The notes: a model not told the origin generated them from the letters alone. Positions 16,707 to 26,705 are shown, numbered from the stretch's first letter. The stretch is DNA of 64,000 nt from Sphingomonas sp. Leaf67 (GCF_001421965.1 NZ_LMLP01000001.1:186001-250000), one strand, 5' to 3'. A program made the numbers and translations.

Positions 16707-16886
16707 ATGCAGAAGATCCGCACCTTCCTGAAGAACAGCAAGGGCGCCACCGCGATCGAATACGGCCTGATCGCCGCGCTGATCGCCGTTGCCGCCATCA
16801 CCGCCATGCAGGGTCTGGGCAATCAGCTCAGCAAGACCTTCAACAACGTTTCGGGCCAGATGGGTGCGACGAAGGCCGGCGGCTGA
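16707..16886 (+). CDS. Flp/Fap-type pilin 2
   Basis: The second 59-aa prepilin has the leader MQKIRTFLKNSKG and the core ATAIEYGLIAALIAVAAITA, then GNQLSKTFNNVSGQ. It is closer to the family consensus than the first copy and is probably the main pilin. The ATG at 16707 is favoured over one at 16695 because GGAG lies 6 bases before it. A UUCG-loop terminator follows, so the gene ends a transcript. The two copies share the processing site but differ in leader and tail. Confidence 0.92.
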   Translation: MQKIRTFLKNSKGATAIEYGLIAALIAVAAITAMQGLGNQLSKTFNNVSGQMGATKAGG

Positions 16887-16910
16887 TATCCGCCATCGCC
16901 GGATGCAAGG

Positions 16911-16946
16911 GGGCGGCGGGACTTCGGTTCCGCCGCCCTTTTGTTT
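16911..16946 (+). terminator. strong intrinsic terminator of the pilin genes
   Basis: A 12-bp stem (16911-16922 with 16927-16938, one G-T pair) is closed by a TTCG tetraloop and followed by TTTTGTTT. It lies 25 bases after the second pilin's stop codon and just before the end of the convergent accA gene. Confidence 0.92.
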
Positions 16947-16950
16947 CGGA

Positions 16951-17898
16951 TTACAGCCTGCCCATCTTCAGGAACTTCTGACGCCGTGTCTGCCGCAACG
17001 ACGCGGCTTCCATACCCGCCAGTTCGCCCAGCGCCTGATCGATCGCATCGCCCAGCGCCGTGATCGCCGCACCCTTGTCGCGATGTGCCGCACCCAGCGG
17101 TTCGGACACGATCCGGTCGATGACGCCCAGCGACTTCAGGTCCTGCGCGGTCACGCGCATCGCCTCGGCCGCTTCGGGTGCCTTGTCGGCGGTGCGCCAC
17201 AGGATCGACGCGCAGCCCTCAGGCGAGATCACCGAATAGACCGCGTGCTCCATCATCAGCACGACATTGCCCGCCGCCAGCGCGATCGCGCCACCCGACC
17301 CGCCTTCACCGAGAATCGCCGACACCATCGGCACGCCGAGGTTCAGCGCCGCCTCGGTCGACCGCGCGATCGCCTCCGCCTGTCCGCGCTCCTCGGCCTG
17401 GATGCCGGGAAATGCCCCCGACGTGTCGACCAGCGTCACCACCGGCAGGCCGAACCGGTCGGCCAGCTGCATCAGCCGGATCGCCTTGCGATAGCCCTCG
17501 GGCTTGCCCATGCCGAAATTGTGGCGCAGCCGGCTGGCGGTGTCGTCGCCCTTCTCATGCCCGATGACCACGACCTTGCGGCCCCGCAAACGGCCCATCC
17601 CGCCGAGGATTGCCGAGTCGTCGGCAAAGGCGCGGTCGCCGCCCAGCGGCATGAAATCCTCGATCAGTCCCGCGACATAATGTTTGAAGTGCGGCCGCTC
17701 GGGATGCCGCGCGACCTGCGTCTTCTGCCACGGGGTCAATCTGGTATAGGTTTCGCGCAGCAGCCGGTCGGACTTGGTCTGCAACCGCCCGATTTCGGTG
17801 GCGATGTCGAGTTCGCCGTCCGCGGCGGTATCGCGCAGTTCGTCGATCCGCGCCTGCAATTCGGCGATGGGTTTTTCGAAATCAAGGAAGCTTGCCAT
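16951..17898 (-). CDS. accA: acetyl-CoA carboxylase carboxyltransferase subunit alpha
   Basis: AccA with AccD moves the carboxyl group from biotin to acetyl-CoA in fatty acid synthesis. The 315-aa product is close to the E. coli length (319). It begins [19 protein letters not shown] and has [49 protein letters not shown] and [12 protein letters not shown], all family signatures of the crotonase-fold carboxyltransferase. It lies 11 bases after the XerD-type gene on the same strand, so it is probably the last gene of that operon. Confidence 0.96.
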   Translation of the reverse strand: MASFLDFEKPIAELQARIDELRDTAADGELDIATEIGRLQTKSDRLLRETYTRLTPWQKTQVARHPERPHFKHYVAGLIEDFMPLGGDRAFADDSAILGGMGRLRGRKVVVIGHEKGDDTASRLRHNFGMGKPEGYRKAIRLMQLADRFGLPVVTLVDTSGAFPGIQAEERGQAEAIARSTEAALNLGVPMVSAILGEGGSGGAIALAAGNVVLMMEHAVYSVISPEGCASILWRTADKAPEAAEAMRVTAQDLKSLGVIDRIVSEPLGAAHRDKGAAITALGDAIDQALGELAGMEAASLRQTRRQKFLKMGRL

Positions 17899-17909
17899 GG
17901 GTCCGCGCC

Positions 17910-18818
17910 CTATGGCCGTGTCCGCCCGGCGTCAATCAGCGGGTGGAGTTCGCTCACCAGTCGGACCAGCCGCGACGCATCGACATGGGTATAGATTTCG
18001 GTGGTCGCGATATCGGCATGGCCCAGCATCGCCTGCAACGCGCGCAGATCGGCGCCGCCCTCCAGCAGGTGCGTGGCAAAGGCGTGGCGCAACACGTGCG
18101 GGCTGATCCGGTCGGGCGGTATCCCCGCCTCTCCCGCTAGCGCCCGCACGACCTGATACAGCCGCATCCGGCTGAGGTGCGACTTGCCCGACGGGAACAG
18201 CCACGGACTGGCCGCCGGCACATGCGCGCGCCAGCGGACCACGGCGGCGCGCGCGCGATCCGACAGCGGCACCATCCGCTCCCGCCCGCCCTTCCCCTTC
18301 AGGATCAGATAGGGCCGGTCCGACACGATCGCCCCGCGCGGCAACGACACCAGTTCGGTCGCCCGCAGCCCCGATCCATAGAGCAGCTCGAACAGCGCCG
18401 ACAGCCGCAGGTCGTTGCGATCGGGCGGCACCCGCGCGATCCGCACGTCGATCGCCGCGAACATCGCCTCGATGTCGCCGCCCGACAGCGTCCTGGGCAG
18501 CGGCCGCGACGTGCCCGGCCGGGGCAGTGCGCTTCCCGGATCGTCGGCGCGCAACCCTTCCTCGGCAAGGAACGCATAGAACCGCCGCAGCGCCGACGCC
18601 TTGCGCGCGACGGTCGATTTGGCCAGCGTCGCCCAGCCATCGGCCAGCCGCCCGATGGCGGCGGCATCCGCCTCGGCCAGTGTCCCGCCCAGCGTCGCCG
18701 ATGCCAGCGACAAATCGGTGCGATAGGCGGCGACGGTATTGCGTGCCGCCCCCGCCTCCGCCGCCATCATTTCGAGGAAGCGGTCGATCAGCACCCGATC
18801 GCCGCCGATGCCGCTCAC
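17910..18818 (-). CDS. xerD: tyrosine recombinase, XerD type
   Basis: The 302-aa tyrosine recombinase has all catalytic residues: Arg152 in [12 protein letters not shown], Lys176 in [13 protein letters not shown], His241 and Arg244 in [15 protein letters not shown], His267 in [15 protein letters not shown] and the nucleophile Tyr276. The N-terminal SAM-like DNA-binding domain covers residues 10-95. XerC/XerD act at dif to resolve chromosome dimers. The gene order next to accA and the length favour a housekeeping Xer protein over a phage integrase. Its ATG overlaps the stop codon of the upstream 598-aa gene by 4 bases. Confidence 0.9.
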   Translation of the reverse strand: MSGIGGDRVLIDRFLEMMAAEAGAARNTVAAYRTDLSLASATLGGTLAEADAAAIGRLADGWATLAKSTVARKASALRRFYAFLAEEGLRADDPGSALPRPGTSRPLPRTLSGGDIEAMFAAIDVRIARVPPDRNDLRLSALFELLYGSGLRATELVSLPRGAIVSDRPYLILKGKGGRERMVPLSDRARAAVVRWRAHVPAASPWLFPSGKSHLSRMRLYQVVRALAGEAGIPPDRISPHVLRHAFATHLLEGGADLRALQAMLGHADIATTEIYTHVDASRLVRLVSELHPLIDAGRTRP

Positions 18819-20611
18819 GACCGTGCGATCGCCTCGGCGGCGATCATCCGCGCCTCGCCCTCACGCCCCGCCGCGCGCAGCGCCGCGACGATGTGGAACA
18901 GCGCCACCGGCGACACGCCGCGCCAGTCGCGCGTCTGCATACCCGTAGCGGCGAGCAGCAATACCGTGCCAGCCTCGCCCCGCACGCCCGACCGGTCGAT
19001 CGCGTCGGTCCAGGCGTTGCGCGCACCGATCGCGACGTTCAGGTCGCGGGCCAGCCCCTGCACCTGATCCTGCGGCAACCGCCCGAGACCGGCCAGCCCC
19101 GCGAACAGCAGCTGTCCCTTGCGCCCGTTCTGCCCGGCATAGTCGGATACGGCCCCCACCGCGACCGACCGTCCCATCGGATCGGCCAGCGCCAGCATCG
19201 CCCAGCCGTCGCTGCCGACCGGCACCACCGAACGCCAGCGTAGCGCCGGCAGGTCGAGCCCGGCGGTCAGCATTGATGCGATCAGTGAATCGGCATCGGC
19301 GACATGGTCGGCCACCGGCGCGATCATCGCCGCCGCCCGCGCGGTCAGCACCCGGCGCGCATGGCCCAGCGGCGAGGTCGCCGCCGGTTCCCAGAACTGC
19401 CGCAACACCGCCAGCCGCGCGTCGTCGCTACCGGTAAAGGCGGTCCGCAAATCGGTGGCGAGCGCGCTTTGCGAACTGCTGGCATCCTCGTCGGCCAGCA
19501 ATTGCGCATACAGGTCGACCAGCGCCTCGCTGGACAAGACGCCCTGCGCCGCCGCGAACTCGCCATCGGTCAGCCGGACATTGGGCGCGAATTGCGGCGC
19601 GGTCGCATGCCAGTAGCGGACCTGTGGCCCGACCCCGTCGAACATCGCGGGCGGCACCGGCGTCGCGCTGGCGGCGGCCATGCCGTATCGCCATGCCGTC
19701 AACCGGTCGACGCCGTCCCATTCGATCGTCGCCGCCCGGCGACCCTGCGCGCCCTTTCCGACCAGCTTTTCCGCCAGCGCGACGTCGATCGCGCCGCCGC
19801 CCGGCGCCTGTCGCCGCGCCTGATCGACGATCCGCCCGGCTTCGCGCGGCTGCCCCGACAGACCGAGGCAGACGGCGTTCGCCAGTCGCCAGCCGCGCTC
19901 GTTCGAAACCCGCATCGCCGGCTGGACCAGTGGGCACAGCCCCCCCGGATCGCCGGTCGCCAGCAGCGACTGCATCGCGATCTGGTATAATTTGGGGGTG
20001 TAGTTATCGAGATCGACCGACTGGACCAGCGCGCGCGCCGCCGGTGCTTCGCCCATGCGAACCAGGAGCCACGCCCGCTCGGCGGCGAAGTCCGCGCCGT
20101 CGACGCCGGTCGGCGTATCGAGATCGGCGACCAGTGCGCGGCGCAACGCGATCGAGACCCAGCGCGACGCGACCGGCGCGTCGAGCGCGCGCATGATCCG
20201 TTCCAGCCACGGACCGTCGGCCGCGCCGAACGCATCGCGCGCGAAGTCGCTGCCCTGTCCGGCAATGCCGATATTGTTCAGCGACCGGCGGGCGAAGTCG
20301 GGCAATTCATATTGCCGCAACGCCGCGGCATCGATCGGCACCGTCGATGCCGATGGCGTGGGCGTCGGGGTCGGCAGCGCGCCGGGGACGCCCGGCAACG
20401 GCTGGACGATCGGCGCGGGCGGCGCGAGGATCGGCCCGCCCGGCACCGCCGATCCACTGGGTCTGGGCGTCGGCGTCGCAGCCGGCGCATCGCCGAACCC
20501 CGGCGGCAACAGCGATTCGGGTACGTCTTGCCCGATCGCCGGTACCGCGATGGCGATCAGCGCCGCGGCCGCGACGCCGATCCGCAACCGGTCAGTTGGC
20601 GAGATTTTCAA
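18815..20611 (-). CDS. exported protein of unknown function, helical-repeat-like
   Basis: No named family was recognised. The 598-aa product has a signal peptide (residues 1-28, ending AIAVPAIGQ), then a Pro/Thr/Ala-rich linker to about residue 90 with TPTPTP-type repeats. A long Ala/Leu-rich part follows that reads like tetratricopeptide or similar helical repeats (for example GEAPAARALVQSVDLDNYTP, EDGQ-like turns and [17 protein letters not shown] at the end). It would sit in the periplasm. It overlaps the 45-aa membrane peptide gene by 20 bases and xerD by 4 bases, so all are likely in one transcript. Confidence 0.7.
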   Translation of the reverse strand: MKISPTDRLRIGVAAAALIAIAVPAIGQDVPESLLPPGFGDAPAATPTPRPSGSAVPGGPILAPPAPIVQPLPGVPGALPTPTPTPSASTVPIDAAALRQYELPDFARRSLNNIGIAGQGSDFARDAFGAADGPWLERIMRALDAPVASRWVSIALRRALVADLDTPTGVDGADFAAERAWLLVRMGEAPAARALVQSVDLDNYTPKLYQIAMQSLLATGDPGGLCPLVQPAMRVSNERGWRLANAVCLGLSGQPREAGRIVDQARRQAPGGGAIDVALAEKLVGKGAQGRRAATIEWDGVDRLTAWRYGMAAASATPVPPAMFDGVGPQVRYWHATAPQFAPNVRLTDGEFAAAQGVLSSEALVDLYAQLLADEDASSSQSALATDLRTAFTGSDDARLAVLRQFWEPAATSPLGHARRVLTARAAAMIAPVADHVADADSLIASMLTAGLDLPALRWRSVVPVGSDGWAMLALADPMGRSVAVGAVSDYAGQNGRKGQLLFAGLAGLGRLPQDQVQGLARDLNVAIGARNAWTDAIDRSGVRGEAGTVLLLAATGMQTRDWRGVSPVALFHIVAALRAAGREGEARMIAAEAIARS

Positions 20612-20729
20612 GCGAGACCGCCTTTTCGATCTGGGTCGACTGCTGCTCGGTCGACCGCCCCGCCAGCAGGAACATGCCCGCGATCAGCGCGACCACGACG
20701 ACGAGAAGAATGACAAGCGAACGCGACAT
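20592..20729 (-). CDS. small membrane peptide, 45 aa
   Basis: A short open frame starts at the ATG at 20729: a basic start (MSRS), one membrane segment (residues 5-23, LVILLVVVVALIAGMFLLAG) and a polar tail rich in Gln and Glu (RSTEQQSTQIEKAVSLENLA). It lies first in the reverse-strand operon, and its end overlaps the start of the 598-aa gene by 20 bases. The clean amphipathic layout and the coupling argue that it is real. The tail would face the periplasm if the start stays inside. Its function is unknown; a link to the 598-aa exported protein is inferred from the overlap only. Confidence 0.65.
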   Translation of the reverse strand: MSRSLVILLVVVVALIAGMFLLAGRSTEQQSTQIEKAVSLENLAN

Positions 20730-20819
20730 GGATCAAATCGTCCCGGTAATTTGGGTCGGACAAAGATGGCGAAGCGCCTTTTGCCCGATCGGTTGGGCGG
20801 CTGTATAGCCCATCGTTCA

Positions 20820-21371
20820 ATGCTGCAAATTCAAGAATCCATCCCCCAACCGCCGCCGCCCTGGACCGGGCGTCCGATCGTCCTCATCGGGTTGATGGGC
20901 GTCGGTAAATCCACCGTGGGCCGGCGTCTGGCCCAGCGGATGAAGCTCGATTTCGTCGATGCCGATCACGAGATCGAACATGCCGCCGGCATGACCGTCT
21001 CCGAAATCTTCGAACGGTTCGGTGAAGCGCATTTCCGCGACGGCGAACGCCGCGTCATCGCCCGCCTGATCGATGGTACGCCCAAGATCATCGCGACCGG
21101 CGGCGGTGCGTTCATGCAGGAGGAGACCCGGACGCTGATCCTCGACCAGTCGCTGGCGATCTGGCTCGACGCCTCGCCCGACATATTGGCCGAACGGGTC
21201 CGTCGCCGCGACACGCGCCCGCTGCTGCGCGGAAAGGACCCGCGAAAAGTGCTGACCGAACTCGCCCGCGTTCGCAATCCGGTCTACGCGCTTGCACCGA
21301 TCCATATCGTCAGCCAGCACGCACCGCACGACGCCACCGTCTCCGCGATCCTGAAAGCCATCGGCCAATGA
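20820..21371 (+). CDS. aroK: shikimate kinase
   Basis: AroK phosphorylates shikimate in the chorismate pathway. The 183-aa product has the P-loop GLMGVGKST (residues 24-32), the shikimate-binding FVDADHEIE and GGGAFMQEETR, and the lid region RRRDTRPLLRGKDP. The open frame extends far upstream, but that part is the antisense of the 598-aa gene; the ATG at 20820 starts right at the expected N-terminus. It overlaps aroB by 4 bases (ATGA), giving an aroKB operon. It diverges from the small membrane peptide gene with a 90-base gap. Confidence 0.95.
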   Translation: MLQIQESIPQPPPPWTGRPIVLIGLMGVGKSTVGRRLAQRMKLDFVDADHEIEHAAGMTVSEIFERFGEAHFRDGERRVIARLIDGTPKIIATGGGAFMQEETRTLILDQSLAIWLDASPDILAERVRRRDTRPLLRGKDPRKVLTELARVRNPVYALAPIHIVSQHAPHDATVSAILKAIGQ

Positions 21372-22468
21372 CCGTCATCCCCGTCGCGCTTGGCGACCGC
21401 AGCTACGACATCGTGATCGAGGACGGCGTGCTCGCCCGTGCCGGCGACTATCTCGGCCCCATCGCGCGCGGACGGCGGATGGTGATCGTCGCCGACGCCA
21501 ATGTGCCGATGCATCTGGCAACGCTGCGCGACTCGCTGTCGGCGGCAGGCGTGGACAGCGAAGCGATCGAGATCGCGGCGGGCGAAGGCTCGAAGAGCTG
21601 GGCGACGCTCGAACGCCTGCTCGATTCGCTCCTTGCGCTGGGGATCGAGCGAGGCGACCATATCGTCGCGCTGGGCGGCGGCGTGATCGGCGATCTGGTC
21701 GGTTTCGCGGCGGCGATCCTGAAGCGCGGCTGCGGCTTCGTACAGGTGCCGACGACCTTGCTGGCGCAGGTCGATTCGTCGGTCGGGGGCAAGACCGGGA
21801 TCAACACCCGCGCCGGCAAGAATCTGGTCGGTGCCTTTCATCAGCCGGCCCTCGTCCTGATCGACCCGACCACCCTCGACACGCTGCCGCCGCGCGAAGT
21901 GCGCGCGGGCTATGCCGAGGTCGTCAAATACGGGCTGATCGACGACCCGGATTTCTTCGGATGGTGCGAGGCGAATGGCGCGGCCTTGCTGGCCGGCGAC
22001 CCCGCCGCCCGCGCTTATGCCATCGCCCGCTCGGTATCAGCCAAGGCGCGGATCGTCGGTGCCGACGAACGCGAGACGACCGGCACCCGCGCGCTGCTCA
22101 ATCTCGGCCACACCTTCGGCCATGCGCTGGAGGCGGAGGCCGGCTTCGACGGGTCGCTGCTGCATGGTGAGGGCGTTGCCGCCGGCATGGCGCTGGCCTT
22201 CGCCTATTCCGCCGAACAGGGATTGTGCAGCCGGCAGGATGCCGATCGCGTCGCCGTGCATCTGCGCGCCGCCTGTCTGCCCGACGGACTTGCCGCCGCC
22301 CGCATCACCGCATCGGGCGAAGCGCTGGTCGCGCACATGCTCCACGACAAGAAGCGCGAAGGCGGCACGCTGCCCTTCCTGCTCGTTCGCGGCATCGGCC
22401 AGACCTATCTCGATCGCTCGGTCGATCTGGATCAGGTCGCCGCATTCCTGAACCGTCAGCCCCGCTGA
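21368..22468 (+). CDS. aroB: 3-dehydroquinate synthase
   Basis: AroB makes 3-dehydroquinate from DAHP, with NAD and a divalent metal. The 366-aa product carries the NAD-binding [19 protein letters not shown] and the signature [19 protein letters not shown]. The metal ligands fit the Glu of [10 protein letters not shown] and the histidines of [11 protein letters not shown] and [11 protein letters not shown]. The ATG overlaps aroK. The stop codon overlaps the ATG of the DUF2256 gene (TGATG). Confidence 0.96.
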   Translation: MTVIPVALGDRSYDIVIEDGVLARAGDYLGPIARGRRMVIVADANVPMHLATLRDSLSAAGVDSEAIEIAAGEGSKSWATLERLLDSLLALGIERGDHIVALGGGVIGDLVGFAAAILKRGCGFVQVPTTLLAQVDSSVGGKTGINTRAGKNLVGAFHQPALVLIDPTTLDTLPPREVRAGYAEVVKYGLIDDPDFFGWCEANGAALLAGDPAARAYAIARSVSAKARIVGADERETTGTRALLNLGHTFGHALEAEAGFDGSLLHGEGVAAGMALAFAYSAEQGLCSRQDADRVAVHLRAACLPDGLAAARITASGEALVAHMLHDKKREGGTLPFLLVRGIGQTYLDRSVDLDQVAAFLNRQPR

Positions 22469-22617
22469 TGCCGCAGGGCGTCGCCAAGCGGGATCTGCCG
22501 ACCAAGATCTGCCCGGTGTGCGAACGCCCCTTCGCGTGGCGCAAGAAATGGGCACGCGACTGGGACAATGTCGTTTATTGTTCGGACCGTTGCCGCCGTA
22601 CGGGAACACCGCGTTAA
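22468..22617 (+). CDS. DUF2256 zinc-finger-like small protein
   Basis: This 49-aa protein matches DUF2256: [20 protein letters not shown] then YCSDRCRR. Two Cys pairs (CPVC and CSDRC) probably bind zinc. The family is widespread and uncharacterised. Its ATG overlaps the aroB stop codon by 1 base, so translation is likely coupled. It ends the aroKB transcript. Confidence 0.88.
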   Translation: MPQGVAKRDLPTKICPVCERPFAWRKKWARDWDNVVYCSDRCRRTGTPR

Positions 22618-22682
22618 CGCGATCGAAGGCGCCATACGATATCCGGCGACGTTCCTGGTAATTGGAGCGTGGGTTGGCCGTC

Positions 22683-23840
22683 ATGGATCATCAACGAAGG
22701 GCGCGGCTCAGCGGTAACTGCGGGGTGCTTGCCTGGCTGGTCGACCCGACAACCGACATTCCCCGCGATGCCCGTCCGCTCCTGTACGGCGCGCTGCTGG
22801 CCGCCCCGGGCGTCGTCGTCATCGGCGTACTCAGCAGCCTCCTGATTACCGTCGCCGCAGCCATTCGCACCGGGCTGACGCAATTCTGGATCTTCGCCGC
22901 GATCGACATCGCGCTGCTGCTGCTCCGCCTGCGTGCGGTCCGGCGCTGCCAGCGTCATTTCCGGGCCGGGACGCTCCCGACGATCGATCGATCGGTCCTG
23001 CTGACGATCGCCTGGTGCGCGTTGCAGGGTATTATCGCCTTCGCCATCGGGCTGAGCGGCGATCTGGCGACGATCGTCATCGAAACCGCCTTCATCCTTG
23101 GCCTCGTCGCACCGATTTGCGCGCGTAACCACCCCGCGCCCAGACTCGCGGTAACGCTGGTGTTGTTGTGCGATGTTCCGTTCAAGATCGGACTGGCGCT
23201 GACCGGGCATCCGATCCTGTGGATTCTGATCCCGTTGTCCGTGCCCTTGCTGGCCAGCGTTCGCGTCCTGCTACGCAATTTCACCACGATCCTTGCCGCA
23301 TCGCTCAACGCCGCCGAACGCAACCGCTTGCTGGCGGGACACGATCCGCTGACCGGCCTCGCAAATCGCTACGATCTCGACGCCCAACTGGCCCGGCTTA
23401 CCGCCTCACCCGAACATCCGCTGGCGCTGCTGTGCCTCGATCTCGACCGGTTCAAGCCGATCAACGACCGGTTCGGCCATGCCGCCGGCGATGCGGTGCT
23501 GGTCGGGGTCGCCGAACGGCTGCACGCGGTGGCTGGGGAACAGGCACTGATCGTGCGGCTGGGCGGGGACGAATTCCTGCTCGCCCTCCCCGGCCTGTCA
23601 CCCGGACAGGCACAGTCTCTCGCCGAACAACTTGCGCGTACGATTTCGGGCAGCAGCTACCCCATCGACTCCGGCGAAACGATCACGGTCGGGGTCAGCA
23701 TCGGCTATGCCTGCTTCCCCGACGACGCGACCTCGCTCTCCGTCCTGCGCAACCGCGCCGACGATGCGCTGTATTCCGCCAAACGCGGCAGCGGGGTCCG
23801 GCGGTACGATCCGCAGGCGGCGCTCACCCACGTCGCCTGA
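22683..23840 (+). CDS. membrane-bound diguanylate cyclase (GGDEF)
   Basis: The 385-aa product has an N-terminal half with about six hydrophobic segments (residues 30-205), no known sensor domain, and a C-terminal GGDEF domain. The active-site loop is intact (LGGDEFLLALPG), as is the substrate region DLDRFKPINDRFGHAAGD. It should make cyclic di-GMP. The RxxD product-inhibition site five residues before GGDEF is absent (GEQA there). There is no EAL domain. The ATG at 22683 was chosen over an upstream in-frame TTG. It stands alone and converges with a small secreted protein. Confidence 0.9.
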   Translation: MDHQRRARLSGNCGVLAWLVDPTTDIPRDARPLLYGALLAAPGVVVIGVLSSLLITVAAAIRTGLTQFWIFAAIDIALLLLRLRAVRRCQRHFRAGTLPTIDRSVLLTIAWCALQGIIAFAIGLSGDLATIVIETAFILGLVAPICARNHPAPRLAVTLVLLCDVPFKIGLALTGHPILWILIPLSVPLLASVRVLLRNFTTILAASLNAAERNRLLAGHDPLTGLANRYDLDAQLARLTASPEHPLALLCLDLDRFKPINDRFGHAAGDAVLVGVAERLHAVAGEQALIVRLGGDEFLLALPGLSPGQAQSLAEQLARTISGSSYPIDSGETITVGVSIGYACFPDDATSLSVLRNRADDALYSAKRGSGVRRYDPQAALTHVA

Positions 23841-23844
23841 ACGG

Positions 23845-24249
23845 TCAGGGGACGCCGCTGCCCGCCGACTGCTGCTGGCGCCGCTCGGCGAACCATTGGC
23901 GCAGCATCGCCTGGGTACAGCCGGTCTGGCCGCCGGTGCCGATCACCGAGCAGCTGTTGGGCCGCGTCGCCCGTGCCGCTTCCATCGCGAAATCGGCCCG
24001 CTGCGCCCAGCTTGCATCCGCCGACCGCTGCGACGGCGGATCGCGGAAGCGCTTCGGAATGCGATAGCGCTCGTTTTCGTTCAGCCGGGCGCACACCACG
24101 ATCTCGTCGTCGCCATCGGGCTTCGGGCATTGCTCGTCACCATAGACGGTTGCGTTGCGCACCCGTTGCGGCGGATCGGCCGGCGCGTCCTGCGCGATCG
24201 CCGGACCCGCGATCGCCAATGCCAGTCCCGCCAAAACCCAACGCGTCAT
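23845..24249 (-). CDS. small secreted protein, conserved in sphingomonads
   Basis: The 134-aa product has a signal peptide (MTRWVLAGLALAIAGPAIAQ) and a mature part with DEIVVCARLNENERYRIPKR, a pattern that recurs in exported proteins of sphingomonads. Several Cys residues (CPKP, CSVIG, GCTQ) could form disulfides. No function is known. GAGGAG lies 7 bases before the ATG at 24249, which decides against a GTG two codons upstream. It diverges from trpG. Confidence 0.7.
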   Translation of the reverse strand: MTRWVLAGLALAIAGPAIAQDAPADPPQRVRNATVYGDEQCPKPDGDDEIVVCARLNENERYRIPKRFRDPPSQRSADASWAQRADFAMEAARATRPNSCSVIGTGGQTGCTQAMLRQWFAERRQQQSAGSGVP

Positions 24250-24358
24250 CGTCACTCTCCTCGCTCCCGGTCATAACCGCCGTCCCGGATGAGCGCAGGC
24301 TGAACGCACCGCACGTTCGGGACGTTGCACGCACGCCGCTACACGCTATGGCGGTGCC

Positions 24359-24943
24359 ATGATCCTCGTCATCGACAATTACGACAGCTTTACCTGGAAC
24401 CTCGTCCATTACCTGATGGAACTGGGTGTCGAGGTTCGCGTCGAGCGCAACGACGCGATGACCGCCGCCGACGCGCTCGCCAGCAACGCGCACGGTTTCC
24501 TGATCTCGCCCGGCCCCTGCACCCCGACCGAAGCGGGCATTTCGCTCGACCTCGTCGCGGCGTGCGCCGAAGCGCGCCGGCCCCTGCTTGGCGTCTGCCT
24601 CGGTCATCAGGCGATCGGCCAGCACTTCGGGGGAAAGGTCGTGCGCGGCGGGTTGATGCACGGCAAGACCTGTCCGGTCGAACATGACGGCACCGGCGTG
24701 TTCGAAGGATTGCCCTCGCCCTTCACCGCCACCCGCTATCACTCGCTGATCGTCACCGAGATTCCCGAGTGCCTCGCCGTCAACGCGACCGCGTCCGATG
24801 CCAGCGTCATGGGGCTGCGCCACCGCGAGTTGCCGATCCACGGCGTACAGTTCCACCCCGAAAGCATCGCCACCGAACATGGCCACGCCATGCTCGCCAA
24901 CTTCCTGAAACATGCCGGCTTGGCCGCGACGATGCCCGCATGA
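24359..24943 (+). CDS. trpG: anthranilate synthase component II (glutamine amidotransferase)
   Basis: TrpG releases ammonia from glutamine for TrpE, and in some species also for PabB. The 194-aa class I amidotransferase has the catalytic Cys80 in [17 protein letters not shown] and the His-Glu pair in [13 protein letters not shown]. The oxyanion stretch [13 protein letters not shown] is typical. No trpE lies next to it in this window. It overlaps trpD by 4 bases and starts the trpGDC-moaC run. Confidence 0.95.
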   Translation: MILVIDNYDSFTWNLVHYLMELGVEVRVERNDAMTAADALASNAHGFLISPGPCTPTEAGISLDLVAACAEARRPLLGVCLGHQAIGQHFGGKVVRGGLMHGKTCPVEHDGTGVFEGLPSPFTATRYHSLIVTEIPECLAVNATASDASVMGLRHRELPIHGVQFHPESIATEHGHAMLANFLKHAGLAATMPA

Positions 24944-25932
24944 CCGTCACCACCCTGCTCCCCGATCCGTCGACGCCGCTCAGCCATCAAAGCGCGGCGC
25001 AAGCGTTCGCCGCGATCCTCGACGGCACGGTAGGCGACGATGCCATCGCCACCTTCCTGACCGACCTCGCCATCCGAGGCGAAACCAGCATCGAGATCGC
25101 CGAAGCCGCCCGCGCGCTGCGCGAACGGATGATTCCGATCGCCCCCGTCGCCAACGCGATCGACGTCTGCGGCACCGGCGGCGACGGCCACCACACGCTC
25201 AACGTCTCGACCGCCGTCAGCCTCGTCGTCGCGGCGTCCGGCGTACCCGTCGCCAAGCATGGCAACCGCGCCGCGTCCAGCAAGGCCGGGGCCGCCGACA
25301 CGCTCGAAGCGCTCGGGCTCGACATGACGCTGGCCGGTGCGATGGCCGAATCCAGCCTGCGCGATATCGGCATCGCCTTCCTCTTCGCCGCGAACCACCA
25401 TCCGGCGATGCGGCGCATCACCCCGATCCGCCAGCGCATCGGCCGTCGCACCATCTTCAACCTGATGGGGCCGCTCGCCAATCCGGCCCGCACCACCCGC
25501 CAGCTGATCGGCATCGCCCGCCCCGACTATGCGGTCGTCTACGCCGAAGCGATGGAGCTGCTCGGCGCCGAAACCGCGCTGATCGTGTCGGGGGAGGAAG
25601 GGCTGGACGAAATTTCCGGTGCCGGTCCGACCATCGTCGTTCCCGTTGGCATGGCCATGGCCGACCGCATCGTCCCCGAAGACGCCGGCCTGCCCCGCCA
25701 TCCGATCAGCGCGATCCGCGGTGGCGACGCGGCGCATAACGCCGCGGCGCTGCGCGCACTGCTGAAGGGCGAGAAGAGCGCGTATCGCGACGCGGTCCTG
25801 CTCAACGCCGCCGCCGCGCTGCTTGTTGCCGACGCCGCCACCGACCTTCGCGACGGAGCCGCACGCGCCGCCGACACCATCGATAGCGGCGCGGCCGACC
25901 GCCTGCTCGACCAATGGATCGCCTACGCATGA
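24940..25932 (+). CDS. trpD: anthranilate phosphoribosyltransferase
   Basis: TrpD joins anthranilate to PRPP in tryptophan synthesis. From the ATG at 24940 the product is 330 aa. Signature elements are [17 protein letters not shown] (PRPP binding), [20 protein letters not shown] and [10 protein letters not shown] in the C-terminal part. The ATG overlaps the trpG stop codon, and the stop codon overlaps the trpC start, each by 4 bases. Confidence 0.96.
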   Translation: MTVTTLLPDPSTPLSHQSAAQAFAAILDGTVGDDAIATFLTDLAIRGETSIEIAEAARALRERMIPIAPVANAIDVCGTGGDGHHTLNVSTAVSLVVAASGVPVAKHGNRAASSKAGAADTLEALGLDMTLAGAMAESSLRDIGIAFLFAANHHPAMRRITPIRQRIGRRTIFNLMGPLANPARTTRQLIGIARPDYAVVYAEAMELLGAETALIVSGEEGLDEISGAGPTIVVPVGMAMADRIVPEDAGLPRHPISAIRGGDAAHNAAALRALLKGEKSAYRDAVLLNAAAALLVADAATDLRDGAARAADTIDSGAADRLLDQWIAYA

Positions 25933-26705
25933 CGATGCTCGACACCATCCTCGCCACCAAGCAGAGCGAGGTCGCCGCCCGCAGCGCCCGCGCCAGCATC
26001 GCCGATCTCGACGCCCGCGCCAGCGAACGCACCCCGCCACGCGGCTTTCGCGCCGCGCTCGACGCAAAACCGGGCCACGCCCTGATAGCCGAGATCAAGA
26101 AGGCCAGCCCGTCCAAGGGATTGATCCGCCCCGATTTCGATCCACCGGCCCATGCCCGCGCCTATCAGGCCGGTGGTGCGGCCTGCCTGTCGGTGCTGAC
26201 CGATATCGAGTATTTTCAGGGTGCCGACGACTATCTGGTCGCTGCCCGCGCCGCCTGCGACCTCCCGGTCCTGCGCAAGGACTTCAACGTCGATCCGTGG
26301 CAGGTCGCCGAGGCGCGCTCGCTCGGGGCCGATGCGATCCTCATCATCGTAGCCGCACTGTCGGATGCGCAGATGACCGAGATCGAGGCAGCGGCGATCG
26401 AACGCGACATGGACGTGCTGGTCGAGGTCCACGACCGCGCCGAACTGGACCGGGCACTCGCCCTCCAATCGCGTCTGATCGGGGTAAATAACCGTAATCT
26501 CAAAGACTTCTCGGTAAGTTTTGATCGGACCTATGAACTGGTCGATCACGCCCCGGCGGGCTGCACCTTCGTTGCCGAGAGCGGGCTCAGCACGCGCGCC
26601 GATCTCGACGCGATGGCCGAACACGGCGTCCGCTGCTTCCTGATCGGCGAGGCGCTGATGCGGCATCACGATGTCGAGGCCGCGACCCGCGCGATGATCG
26701 GATGA
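25929..26705 (+). CDS. trpC: indole-3-glycerol phosphate synthase
   Basis: TrpC closes the indole ring in tryptophan synthesis. The 258-aa TIM-barrel protein has [64 protein letters not shown] and [14 protein letters not shown], the usual catalytic and phosphate-binding segments. It is not fused to TrpF. The start ATG at 25929 overlaps trpD. It runs into moaC with another ATGA overlap. Confidence 0.96.
   Translation: MTMLDTILATKQSEVAARSARASIADLDARASERTPPRGFRAALDAKPGHALIAEIKKASPSKGLIRPDFDPPAHARAYQAGGAACLSVLTDIEYFQGADDYLVAARAACDLPVLRKDFNVDPWQVAEARSLGADAILIIVAALSDAQMTEIEAAAIERDMDVLVEVHDRAELDRALALQSRLIGVNNRNLKDFSVSFDRTYELVDHAPAGCTFVAESGLSTRADLDAMAEHGVRCFLIGEALMRHHDVEAATRAMIG

Noticed and set aside
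17910..18818. Phage or island integrase
   Set aside because: Length, catalytic pattern and operon with accA fit a housekeeping Xer recombinase; no mobile genes around.
20055..20819. Long N-terminal extension of aroK
   Set aside because: Antisense to the 598-aa gene and the small membrane peptide; shikimate kinase needs only the part from 20820.
22683..23840. The GGDEF protein as missing WspR output of the chemosensory cluster
   Set aside because: It is a membrane protein without receiver domain and lies 26 kb away, so it cannot be a phosphate-driven WspR; an indirect link cannot be excluded.
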